Part shown: one piece after another, positions 52,061 to 62,834 of the stretch
Position numbering within the stretch: position 1 is the stretch's first letter
Layout: each line of letters starts with the position of its first letter
Source: Synaphobranchus kaupii
Lineage: Eukaryota > Chordata > Actinopteri > Anguilliformes > Synaphobranchidae
Direction of reading: 5' to 3'
DNA length: 64,000 nt
Assembly (NCBI GenBank): GCA_029718625.1
Contig: CM056395.1
Location: forward strand, 18,316,309-18,380,308
The notes under the pieces: model-generated
Databases searched by the model: none
Told to the model about the DNA's origin: nothing
What the model saw: only the letters and a program-made list of their open reading frames with translations
Position numbers and translations under genes: made by a program

Positions 52061-53680
52061 TTACAGTTAGTAATGCACTTAGTGGAAGAGCAAACTCTGG
52101 CATTTAGGAGTGCTGTTGAAATGGGCGTCAATTTAAACAGAATGTAAAATTAAACGAAAACAGAAGTGAAAGGGAGGCATTCAGTGTGAAATAGGTTACC
52201 TCAGCCGTGCAATTTCAGTTCTGAGAAACCTTGAGGAGATGGCGAGGACGATGGTTTCATTTGTTGTTGCTTCGCAGGTATAAAAGCTTCCATCTCGGTT
52301 TCCGTCTGCAGTAGGCCTAAGTACTGAAGCCCGGGTTCAGACACTTTATTTTGTGGCATGGAGCCTCCAGACACGCCACTACCGTGCCCCTCCAAAAAGG
52401 GCTGTTCTTTTGAAATTGTGCAATGTTCATTCCATTCTCTCAATGAAAGCCATACAACAAAATTATTAGAAAAGGTGAAATTTCAAGCCAAGCTTTCCAC
52501 TGACTGGTTATGGAAAAAGTTGATCAAATTTTTTTTTCGATTTGAAAACCTCTGTGCTGGGGGGCTCGTATAGTGTTCAAGGCAATGCTATCTGATTGTA
52601 CACTTTTAGTGGAGAAATACAGAGGAGTTCTTTAGAAGCAATAAACAGTAAGCCTGCTGTAAAAGTGGTAAGACACCAAAATGGGTAAGTTGACCTATTG
52701 CTACTGTGAGACTGAGGAATTTATCAGGAATTTATGGCTGTGTTCCCTTGACAACGAACCTTTGTGATCTCAGCCATTTTTAAGATGAGTGTGCCAGTCT
52801 CAGTCCCCCTCCCTGGACCGGCAGAGAAGTGTGAGAGAGGGATGAAAGCCACAGAAACTTTTTGGTCCCTTTTTCCCCCCCTGGCTATATCCCAGCCTAG
52901 TCTGTAAGCCCCTTAAAATTTATCTGAGGATTGACCTTCAAGGCCACCGTACAAATACTATATGTAGGTCGCTGTGTTTTAAATCCACCCCGGCAGGATA
53001 AATGCTATTGTCATTAAAAGCGGGTCAGGTGTAATCTCGGAAACAGCAAGCTTCTTTTCATCTTTTTATTTGTCTGGTAATCCGTCCAATGACGAAAGAC
53101 CCCGGCCAGGCTGGGGGCACAGAGCAGAACTGTGATTGGATGCAATCTTTGCATTATACAGCAGGTTATCTTTATCAAATCTCAGTCACATCTCATGGGT
53201 CAGATAAAAAAAAATCTGCAAAATCCATACATGGTATTGGCAGCTGATGAAAAGTCTCTTAAAGTCGGCCATTTTCTTACGTTCTCCCTCATTATCACAG
53301 CTGCTCATTTGTATAATGGATTAAGAGATTTGCCAAAGGCAACCTGTGGCATTAAGCTTTAGCACTATTGTTTTTTTTTCATGTGTGTTTTTTTCCTTTT
53401 TCCAGATGCTGTTATAGCTCTCTCTGAACCAGCTGACCTTAACCATCTGTGATGTATGTGTGTGTCAGCTAAGGAAGACTGGTGTACAGATTGCAATTTT
53501 ATGGAATTCTGTGGATTTTTTTGTTGTTAATTTTTTAAAAAGGGCATCTGTGGTTAGATTTTTAAGCTTCACAAAATAAAATGAGCATAGAAGATTTGAG
53601 CATGGACTCCATGGAGTGTGTTTTGCTGGATTACGAGTGCCAAGTCATGCCAACTGTGGACAACCAGTCAGATCACCCTC
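52061..53680. other. Noncoding unique DNA
   Basis: No gene recognised. 53040-53350 is repeat-free and of balanced composition. T-runs lie near 52529 and 53370. Confidence 0.4.
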
Positions 53681-53706
53681 GAGTTTCACAGACCAGCGAA
53701 CGCTGG

Positions 53707-53918
53707 GGAGGTCCAACCAACACTTTCCCAGGGTTTCCATTTTCCAACAGAATCACCCTGGGCAGGCTGGTAAACACTCGGGAGGTCCAACCAACACTTC
53801 CCCAGGGTTTCCATTTTCCAACAGAATCACCCTGGGCAGGCTGGTAAACACTGGGGAGGTAAAACCAAAAGCTTTTCCGGGGTTTTGGTTTTCCGGGAGA
53901 ATTGCCCTGGGTGACCGT
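53707..53918. repeat. 74-bp tandem repeat, 3 copies
   Basis: GGAGGTCCAACC or its variant recurs at 53707, 53781 and 53855, exactly 74 bp apart. Copies 1 and 2 are nearly identical; copy 3 is strongly diverged (GGAGGTAAAACC, then GGTTTTCCGGGAGAATTGCC). As 74 is not divisible by three, successive copies fall in different frames, so the open frames across it do not form one repeated peptide. Confidence 0.92.
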
Positions 53919-55257
53919 TCCTCGACCCCCCCCCCACACACACACACACACGCGCTTTTGGGATTGCGTAGCCTTCAAAAACCACGTCAAACAGAAGGGG
54001 CTGTGTGGCGGTAAACACGCCGGGGCGGGCCCAAATACAGATGTGCTTAAACATGAACAGATGGCCAGGTCTTCCCACAGCTGGGCCTTTCTACGTTTTT
54101 GTCTTTGTGGAGCGCAGCGTCGCAGCGAGGCTGCCACTACCTCCCGCCCCCTTGAGAAAGAAATTATTAAAAAACAGCTGACCCTTGAAGAGGGATCGCA
54201 TCCTTTTTCATTTCAAAATTTTTTTTTTTAGATAATGCACAAGCGACAGACAGCTTGAGGTGACAGAGGTTTGACACGTTCATCGATTCTGCAAATATTT
54301 GAATACTTGAAATTTACATACATGAGTAAACAAAAGGCAAAAGGCACCAGATTACACAGAGCATACCTTAGAGGGCAGAGCTGTTTTAGTCTGTTTGTAC
54401 CCAGTTCTAACCTGCTTGCAGTGCCATAGTCTATTGGCGGCTTCCTCCCAGAGAAGCCTGTTTCAGAGCGGTACGATTATGTCATCCGTCAGAAGCCACG
54501 ATATCAAACATCATTTGGAAGCGTTTAGTTACAGATGATTTGATTGAGAACATCTACATTTCAGTTTACCCTCAGTTGACCCCTCTCTCTCTCTCTCTAC
54601 ATACACACACACACACACACACGTATCTGTCATCTATCATAATTCCAGTATGATCAATGTCATCAATGTTCATTTACTCTAGATGTAACATTCAGCCCAT
54701 ATTTCTACAAAAGCTCTGTGAAAGCATGCGATCACACAATATACTTTGGGGCACCATCTTCTTGTTGTTTTATCATGATTGAAACAACTTTCTGCTGCTT
54801 TGCTCTGAAAGATGGCTTTTCTCCATCTTGAAATAGGTTAATGCAGCCTTATGATAGATGTAAATATTTATTATCCCAACACTGCTAATGTCTGTTTTTT
54901 CTCAACAATCTTAAAGAGAATCAGAAATATTTTTTTTGTTTTGTTTTCATTACTAGCTACGATTCACATTTCTTCGTAAATGATAGTGCCGTTATTAGAT
55001 TAGGGCCCTGCTAGGAATTGGGAGGAATGTTCCCACGTCTCATTGTGAGATTACACGCACAGAGTCTTGTCTGTAATTCTTACAATGCAGAGAGATAGAC
55101 TGCGCGTTTATAAAAGAGACGTTGTCAACGACTCAAAGCAAAAAAAGAAGCTACATTTATTTACGTTGGGCAATTCAATTAAACCTCACGCAGCACGGAA
55201 CAATATGCTCTTTTGAATAGAAAAAATATACAAGCCTTCCTAATATAAATCAAGGTT
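53919..55257. other. Noncoding DNA
   Basis: A short C-run and (CA)n lie at 53929-53952, and a (CT)n plus (CA)n at about 54582-54622. No gene recognised. Confidence 0.45.
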
Positions 55258-55430
55258 TATTTACTTAGCCGACACCCTTTTATTGCTTACACAGAGGCCC
55301 ATTTACACAGCTGTTTTACGGAGGGACTACGGGATGGGTAGCTTGCTGAAGGGCACGATGGCAATCCCCCACCTAGTATCAAACCTGCAAACCCCTGGGA
55401 ACAAGTCAAGCTGTGCCACACTGCTGCCAC
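55258..55430 (-). mobile_element. Old tRNA-derived SINE, minus strand
   Basis: On the minus strand it reads GGCAGCAGTGTGGCACAGCTTG, then CCTGCAGG-like CTGCAGGTTTGATACTAGG (a decayed B box), GGGGGATTGCCATCGTGCCC, TTCAGCAAG, and near the 3' end AGCTGTGTAAATGGGCC and GGGTGTCGGCTAAGTAAAT. These blocks occur in the same order in the SINE at 57.2 kb, but with many substitutions. The copy is older. Confidence 0.65.
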
Positions 55431-55480
55431 TTTGCATGCCCTTAGAAAACATTTAGGCTTATTTACCAAATGGCTTTTTT

Positions 55481-56222
55481 ATGATGATGATGGGTGATTG
55501 ATGATGAATGGTGATTGGTGATTGATGATTGATGATGAATGGTGATTGATGATTGATGATGAATGGTGATTGATGATTGATGATGAATGGTGATTGGTGA
55601 TTGGTGATTGATGATGAATGGTGATTGGTGATGAATGGTGATTGATGATGAATGGTGATTGGTGATTGATGATGAATGGTGATTGGTGATTGGTGATGAA
55701 TGGTGATTGGTGATTGATGATGAATGGTGATTGGTGATTGGTGATTGATGATGAATGGTGATTGGTGATGAATGGTGATTGGTGATTGATGATGAATGGT
55801 GATTGATGATGATGGTGATTGATGATTGATGATTGATGATGAATGGTGATGGGTGATTGATGATTGATGATGATGGTGATTGGTGATTGATGATGATGGT
55901 GATGGTGATTGATGATTGATGATGAATGGTGATGGGTGATTGATGATGAATGGTGATTGGTGATTGATGATGATGGTGATTGGTGATTGATGATGAATGG
56001 TGATTGGTGATTGATGATTGATGATGATTGGTGATTGATGATTGATGATGATGGTGATTGATGATTGATGATTGATGATGAATGGTGATGGGTGATTGAT
56101 GATTGATGATGATGGTGATTGGTGATTGATGGTGATGGTGATTGATGATTGATGATTGATGATGAATGGTGATGGGTGATTGATGATTGATGATGATGGT
56201 GATTGGTGATGGATGATGGATG
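55481..56222. repeat. Degenerate TGATTGATGATGAATGG array
   Basis: About 740 bp built almost only from the words GATTGATGAT, GATGAATGGTGATTGG and GATGATGGTGATTG in varying order. Unit lengths vary with no fixed period, so the array has been shuffled by slippage and unequal exchange. The minus strand stays open for 268 codons of His/Ser/Ile/Asn/Pro/Thr repeats, which is a by-product of the composition. Confidence 0.95.

Positions 56223-56258
<36 letters not shown>
56223..56258. repeat. (ATT)n
   Basis: About 12 ATT units directly joined to the preceding array. Confidence 0.95.
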
Positions 56259-57163
56259 TTCGGAGCCATAGTACCTGTATTTGAATCTCCCCCTCTACCA
56301 TTGTTCTCTGTAGTGGAGTGCCTTCATATGTATTTAATATTTTGTCTATGTGTTTTCATACCGTTAGCACTTATAAAATGCCAATGACATTCAGCGCATT
56401 GTGTGAGGTGGTCATACAGGGGCCCAACATTTCAAAGGCTCGGTAATGTATTCTGGGGTGTCTGGTTTTGTGTGCGGGTCCCACACAGTTCGAGCGAATG
56501 TTTGCAGGTAAGAGGCATCGTTAATTAACAACGCGCTCCACGCCCACGCGGTTTGCTTCTACACCGAGCTGTTTCGACAACATACTGTGATTTTATAGGT
56601 GCACATGCTCCCGAATGTCCCGGAGGACTCCACATTTGAACCTTTTTTTCCTCCACCTTTGAAAAAAAAGATGAATCCATATATCTATTATTCACGACAC
56701 CACTCGGCTGCCTTTAGCTTTCCACAAATGTCAACAAACCTCAGCGTACAGAGCTCAAGATACATCAGCTGGAAAGTCATACATGTTGCGTTGTTACGCC
56801 GTCAACATTTTGCCGTTTTGCACTTTACATTTAGATTTTTGTTTTTGTTTTTGTTTTGTTGTTCTTTTAGTGTCTGTGCGCTTTCTTCGCTCGGTTGGGT
56901 TCCTATAAAGGAGATCCTCCGTGCTGCAAGGAAAACTCAGGAGAGGAAAGACAGCGATAGTTGACTGGGCCCCTTCAGAAAAATCAAGCGACGTTGGAAA
57001 ATGTACCAGCTGGATCAGCTACACCACATGCGGCCCAATCGTGCACAAGCTTTAGCTGCATAATCATTACCTCTCTGCTATGGAGTAATCATACAAGCAA
57101 GCAACTCGTGGCCAAAGGTTCAGTAGCACATAAGCTGTAGGATATTTCATACAAGTTCAACAG
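56259..57163. other. Noncoding unique DNA
   Basis: No gene recognised. T-rich patches with GTTTTTGTTTTTG lie near 56835-56865. Confidence 0.45.
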
Positions 57164-57384
57164 GCGGGCAGTGTAGTATAATGGTTAAGGAACTGTAACC
57201 GAAAGGTTGCAGGTTCGATTCCCAGGTAGGACACTGCTGTTGTACCCTTGAGCAGGGTACTTAACCTGAATCGCTTCAGTATATATCCAGCTGTTTAAAT
57301 GGATAATATGTAAAAAAATGCTAAAAAGTCGCTCTGGATAAGAGCGTCTGCTAAATGCCTGTAATGTAATGTAATGTAATGTAA
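57164..57384 (+). mobile_element. tRNA-derived SINE with (GTAAT)n tail
   Basis: The head GCGGGCAGTGTAGTATAATGG holds an A-box-like TAGTATAATGG (from 57174). A canonical B box GGTTCGATTCC lies at 57212-57222, the two parts of an internal RNA polymerase III promoter. The body has CTTGAGCAGGGTACTTAACC and AGCTGTTTAAATGGATAA. The 3' end GTCGCTCTGGATAAGAGCGT with CTGCTAAATG contains a small stem, and the tail is four GTAAT units. This structure is widespread in teleosts. It is the best-preserved SINE in the window and probably intact. Confidence 0.9.
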
Positions 57385-58304
<920 letters not shown>

Positions 58305-58787
58305 CGAGCGAGCGAGCGAGACAGAGAGAGCATGCATGCATGTCTGCATGGACAGGTTACCAGGCCACAGACAAGGACTGATGTTGCATTTCACGCATAA
58401 AGTGTGAGGAAAGTGCTTCCGCCACAACACATACAGATCCTTTCCAAAAAATTAGAATATCATGGAAAAGTTTCTTTTTTTCCATAATTCCATTCAAAAA
58501 GTGAAACTTTCATAGATTTTAGATTCATTACACACAAAGTGAAATATTTCTAGCCTTTATTTGTTTCATTTTTCATAATTTTGGCTTACAGCTCCAGAAA
58601 ACCCCCAAAACAGTATTTCAAGAAATTAGAATAGTGTGTCGAAAATCAACATTTACTTCAGTTATTTCAGAGAATTAATGTTTTAGACTGAGTGTCACAC
58701 TCTAATCATCTAATTTACTCAAAACACCTACAAAGTTTTTCTACAGGTGTGTCGTTAAATTGGACAGGTATCTCAGTTTGGTTCAGT

Positions 58788-59081
58788 ATGGGGAAGACTG
58801 CAGACTTCACAATTGGCCAGAAGACCATCATTGACACCCTCGAGAAGATGGGTAAGCCACAAAAGGTCATCAATAAGGAGGCTGGCTGTTCACAGAGTGC
58901 AGTGTCCAAGCATATCAATAGAAAGTTTAGTGGAAGGGAAAAATGTGGCAGGAGAAGGTGCACAAGCAAAAGAGATGACCGGATTGTCAAGCAAAGACGA
59001 TTCCAAAATTTGGCGGAGATGCAGAGGGAGTGGACTGAGGCTGGAGTCAGTGCTTCAAAAACCACCACGTACAGAGTGTGA
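58788..59081 (+). pseudogene. Tc1 transposase N-terminal fragment
   Basis: A 97-codon frame starting MGKTADFTIGQKTIIDTLEK encodes the DNA-binding part only. A first helix-turn-helix (residues about 8-45, with GCSQSAVSKHINRK) is followed by a GRRR motif (residues 54-57, in place of the usual AT-hook-like GRPR) and part of a second helix-turn-helix ending near residue 95. Tc1 transposases are about 340 residues; the whole DDE catalytic domain is missing. The stop at 59079-59081 is made by entry into the right inverted repeat, so the deletion removed everything from the catalytic domain up to that repeat. Confidence 0.85.
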
Positions 59082-59087
59082 CACTCA

Positions 59088-59472
59088 GGGCTCTATTTTC
59101 AAACCGGCGCAAACCAGCGCAAGGGGATGGTATAGTCAAACGCAAGCTTGTTGACAGCATCAACGTCTTAAAACTGGCGCTATGGCATTTCTCAGCAATA
59201 CCGCTAGGATCAACAAAATTCTCAACATAACATCCTTTCGCTTGCGCTGCAGTGGGATGGGTGGCGCTGTCTGGGGCGTGTTCTAAAATACTTTTGGCGC
59301 AGTGACAATTTGAACCAACGAAAACCCATTGCGTTATGATCAGCTGGAACCACCTTTTAGCGGCAACGCAATAGACTCTGGCAATTTGGCAACTTATTAG
59401 TCATGTAGTTCTATGTAGTGTCTATAGGTGATGCCAACATTACACTTCCATTTAATGAACAAATAGCCTATA

Positions 59473-59508
<36 letters not shown>

Positions 59509-60312
59509 TAATTTTAATTTAAACTACTAGAATAAAACAGGACAGCTTACAAGAAACTTGCGATCATGTAGGCCAATAGCCTATAATATATAAATTACAC
59601 ATTGGCACAGTTGAATCATAAGCCTACCACTACACAATACACAGAAAGGATATACTTTCAGCGGGTGTCCTTCCTCAACTATATGGACAATGAATGCAGT
59701 AAAAAGTCAAAACTTGCATTTTTTCTCAAGTGTGGGTTCCCCGGGGTGCTTGGTGCTATCGACTGCACGCACAAACAAATCCGCGCACCACCCGAGCATG
59801 CAATAGTTTTCGTCAATCGCAAAGGAACACATTCCATCAATGTCCAGGTGACATGCGACAAAATTAGCTTGCCCCACCTGCACCAGTGGTCGCGGTCCCC
59901 ATCACAGCCAGAGCAAAGAGAAATCAACTGGCTGAGCGGTTTAATAGGGCTAGATAAATGGTAAGTATCGGATCAGCTTTTAAAATTAACATTTCAATGC
60001 ATGTTCCCACGTAGAATCATACACACATCCAAGTTGACGGTCCAGTGTGTTTGGGTTGCTCATTATGAAATTGCATGGAGCGATTGTGTTCCAACTGGCT
60101 TTTTTTTAAAGCATGAGAACAACAATTTGATTGGCTACCATAGAGACACACCTTGGACATTTAAACCCAGCCTTTTAGCAATACCGCCATAAGGTGCGCC
60201 AAGATTGCCGTCATGAAATTACCAAATTTCTCGCCGACACGCCCTCAGAGCGATACCGCCAAGCGCTTACTCTTGCGTTCACCATTGCGTTTGGTTTATT
60301 AAAATAGAGCCC
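59088..60312 (+). mobile_element. PIF/Harbinger element inserted in the Tc1 right repeat
   Basis: The ends are GGGCTCTATTTT and, inverted, AAAATAGAGCCC, flanked by the 3-bp duplication TCA (59085-59087 and 60313-60315). Removing 59088-60315 restores AGAGTGTGACACTCAGTC, exactly the inverse of the left Tc1 repeat, which proves the insertion boundaries. Subterminal regions carry repeated GCGCAA/ACCGCC words. A HARBI1-like fragment lies inside, along with an (ATT)n at 59475-59505. At 1225 bp it is too short for an autonomous element. Confidence 0.92.
59644..59862 (+). pseudogene. HARBI1-like transposase fragment
   Basis: In the frame of the ATG at 59602, a block containing GVLGAIDCTHKQIRAPPEH and VNRKGTHSINVQVTCD matches the conserved start of the Harbinger DDE nuclease: the first catalytic Asp lies in G-A-I-D-x-T-H (Asp codon at 59761) and a second Asp in the V-x-C-D motif (codon ends 59859). 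The N-terminal portion and the distal part with the catalytic Glu are missing; downstream sequence drifts to non-homologous residues and a stop. It is a non-functional remnant of a nuclease that once moved the element family. Confidence 0.85.
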
Positions 60313-60569
60313 TCAGTCTAAAACATTAATTCTCTGAAATAATTGAAGTAAATGCTGATTTTCTACACACTATTCTAATTTCTTGAAATACTGTTTTGGG
60401 GGTTTTCTGGAGCTGTAAGCCAAAATTATGAAAAATGAAACAAATAAAGGCTAGAAATATTTCACTTTGTGTATAATGAATCTATAATCTATGAAAGTTT
60501 CACTTTTGAATGGAATTATGGAAAAAAAAACTTTTCCATGATATTCTAATTTTTTGGAAAGGATCTGTA

Positions 60570-61698
60570 TATTGTCACCCCCCTCTGAAGTCACAGGTGA
60601 GAAGAAGAGAGGTGCGATTTTCACACGCTGTGCAGGCGTGGACAGCCTTCCCTATGAAGCAATAAAAACCTGGGGCATGGCAGTGTTTCTGCGAAACAAC
60701 TTGGGCCCGGCACCCTTATGAGACGCTACAGGACATCAGGTCCATTTCGAAAGCTGTGGATACAGTGAAATGAAAAAAAAGAAATAAAATAAAATTCCTT
60801 AGATGTTTATTTTCAAAGAGTTTATACTCCAGTACTCCCAGCACTCGAAATGTTAGCGTCGCTGCTTCTACCGCTGCCATCGCCACAACTGAAGTGCTGC
60901 AGGTCCGAGTAATTTTTCCTAATGATTAACAATGGAGAAGCTCTTCTGGCTGAACCTCCATCACAGGTAAAACATTTATTTTATTTTATTTTTAATAAAA
61001 AGGTCCTGAAGAGATATGAACTTCCCGAGCCCCAGCCGCGGCTGCTGCAGTAAATGAAGCCGAAACGAAAGACAAATGGAGCAATTTGCCACCTTCCCCC
61101 CATAAGCCAGGGCTCCACTGTTATTTATACCGAGAATACTGGAAAATAATATGGTCATTTTTTTTCTGCCAGGATGCACGCATTGGAGCTGCCGTGAACG
61201 TGCCTGCGCCTCATGAGTGGAGCTGCTTATTGCCACCGCAGAAAGCCATGTCTCTACAAGAGGACGCCCGCCAGAAGTTATAACCTGACAACATCCTTTC
61301 TTTTTACTCCGACTGTACATTGCACTCTCTGTACTCTTGGACCATCTGTCACGTGTACCACTGAACACAATACCGTGGAAAAATTGGGGGTAATTTTTCC
61401 ACAGTTTGGTTCCCGGTTTTTGAGTGACCGCTCGATTAATACCTTGGCCCTTTAGTAACCTCCTAAAACCCGGCAATTCATTTCTGTCCCCTGTAGGGGA
61501 CATGAGTCTCTGGACTTAATGCTGAAACCTACCACTACAAGGGATATTCAATAAAAATAAATTAAATAATTTATTTTTTCACTGCAACATCCAAAACACT
61601 TGCATTATGTCAAAAAAATAAAATGCTTAATCTTTTTTATGCCCGGTTACTAGGAACGTGTTTTATTTAAATTCACAGCATGTTAGCTGATAATCATA
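60570..61698. other. Noncoding DNA
   Basis: No gene recognised. A low-complexity A/T patch lies at 60768-60795 and 60972-60998. The 175-codon minus-strand frame at 60976-61503 has no recognisable domain and includes composition typical of random frames. Confidence 0.45.
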
Positions 61699-61700
61699 TA

Positions 61701-62234
61701 CAGTACCAGTCAAAAGTTTGGGCACACCTACTCATAGGTTTTTTAAAGTTTTTTTTACTGTTTTCCACATTTTAGAATAGTAAAGTCATCAAAACAATGA
61801 GATAACACATTAAATTATGCAAACAAATCAAGTGTTATATTTTAGATTCTTCAAAGTAGCCACCATTTGCCTTGATAACGGCTTTGCACATTCTTGCCAT
61901 TCTCTCAAACAACGTCTGTAGTAAACAGGTATTCCACAGGTAAACAGGTGATGCTATCATGACTCTGTATAAAAGGATATCGAAAGACTCTTGATACCTT
62001 ATTTCCAGGTAGAATGTGCAAAGCTGTTATCAAGGCAAAGGGTGGCTACTTTGAAGAATCTAAAATATAAGACATTTTTTATTTGTTTTACACTTTTTTT
62101 GGGTCTTTGCATAATTCCATTTGTGTTATCTGATAGTGTTGATGTCTTTACTATTCTAAAATGTGGAAAACAGTAAAAATAACGAAAAAAAAACTTTCTA
62201 CGAGTAGGTGTGTCCAAACTTTTGACTGGTACTG
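61701..62234. mobile_element. Tc1-like miniature foldback element (534 bp)
   Basis: It begins CAGTACCAGTCAAAAGTTTG after TA (61699-61700) and ends CTTTTGACTGGTACTG before TA (62235-62236). Long inverted arms share CCTACTC, TCCACATTTTAGAATAGTAAAG, TTTAGATTCTTCAAAGTAG and GCCTTGATAACGGCTTTGCACATTC. No transposase is present. The CAGTACCAGTCAAAAGTTTG end is one of the commonest Tc1-type ends in fishes. Confidence 0.93.
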
Positions 62235-62236
62235 TA

Positions 62237-62560
62237 AAGAACATTTATTACTGAGAGCATTCTTGAACAATCACAAGGCTGCAATTAGCAAACCATTAAG
62301 GACACATTTTTCAACAAAAGACAAAACCGTACACTCCTGCAGTAACTCAACAGGAAGATTAACCAACTTAACAAATATGAATGCTTTAAAGGTATCAGTG
62401 GTCCAAAAAAAAGGCTTTTTCATTGTGTCCTGCTGAGCCTGTCCTTTTGTGTGCGCGCGTGTGTGTACGCATGGGCGTGTGTGTGTGTGTATGTATGCAT
62501 ATACGTCATGAAAACAATTCAGGTTAAGTAAATTGCTCAAGTTTACAATAGCAATGGCGC
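62237..62560. other. Noncoding DNA
   Basis: Degenerate GT/GC repeat (GTGTGCGCGCGTGTGTG) at 62447-62500; no gene. Confidence 0.5.
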
Positions 62561-62834
62561 AACACAGGCTGGCCAGTGGAGGATGGCTCCCCGTCTATAG
62601 CCGGATTCTTCCCATGTCTTCCCATCAGGGAGTTTTGTCTCAGCACCATGTCAGTGTTTTATTTCCCACTGGGAAGTTTTTATTTATTTATTTTTTTACT
62701 TCAACTGCTCGCTTTTTGGGGGTTCAGGGCTGGTTTTTGCCCCAATTTTATTTTCTGTTTCCTCTACAAAGCATCTTTGTGACAGTGTCTCGGTAAAAAA
62801 GCGCTATACAAATAAAATAAAATTGAATTGATTT
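62561..62834 (+). mobile_element. L2-like LINE 3' untranslated end
   Basis: The order GGATGGCTCCCCGTCTATAG, GGATTCTTCCCATG, CAGGGAGTTTTGTCTCAGCACCATG, then GCTGGTTTTTGCCCC, CTGTTTCCTCTACAAAGC, and AAAGCGCTATACAAATAAAA with an AATTG tail is that of fish L2-type 3' ends. 5' truncated; no reverse transcriptase sequence. The upstream border is approximate. Confidence 0.75.

Larger units (their letters stand above)
58434..60567 (+). mobile_element. Internally deleted Tc1-like transposon, interrupted
   Basis: It starts CAGATCCTTTCCAAAAAATT after TA (58432-58433) and ends with the inverse before TA (60568-60569). Terminal inverted repeats are about 268 bp: left 58434-58702; right made of 59073-59087 plus 60316-60567 because another transposon lies in it. 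Without that insertion the element is 906 bp. Only the start of a transposase remains between the repeats, so it is non-autonomous. Tc1-like elements with these ends are common in fish genomes. Confidence 0.95.

Noticed and set aside
55463..56269. 268-codon minus-strand frame rich in His, Ser, Ile, Asn, Pro, Thr
   Set aside because: It coincides exactly with the degenerate TGATT/GATGAATGG array; no start context, domain or splice signal.
57174..57222. tRNA gene suggested by A-box and B-box motifs
   Set aside because: No cloverleaf acceptor pairing, and the segment continues into a SINE body and tail; it is the promoter part of a SINE.
60976..61503. 175-codon minus-strand frame
   Set aside because: No recognisable motif; composition looks random, and it crosses an A/T low-complexity stretch.
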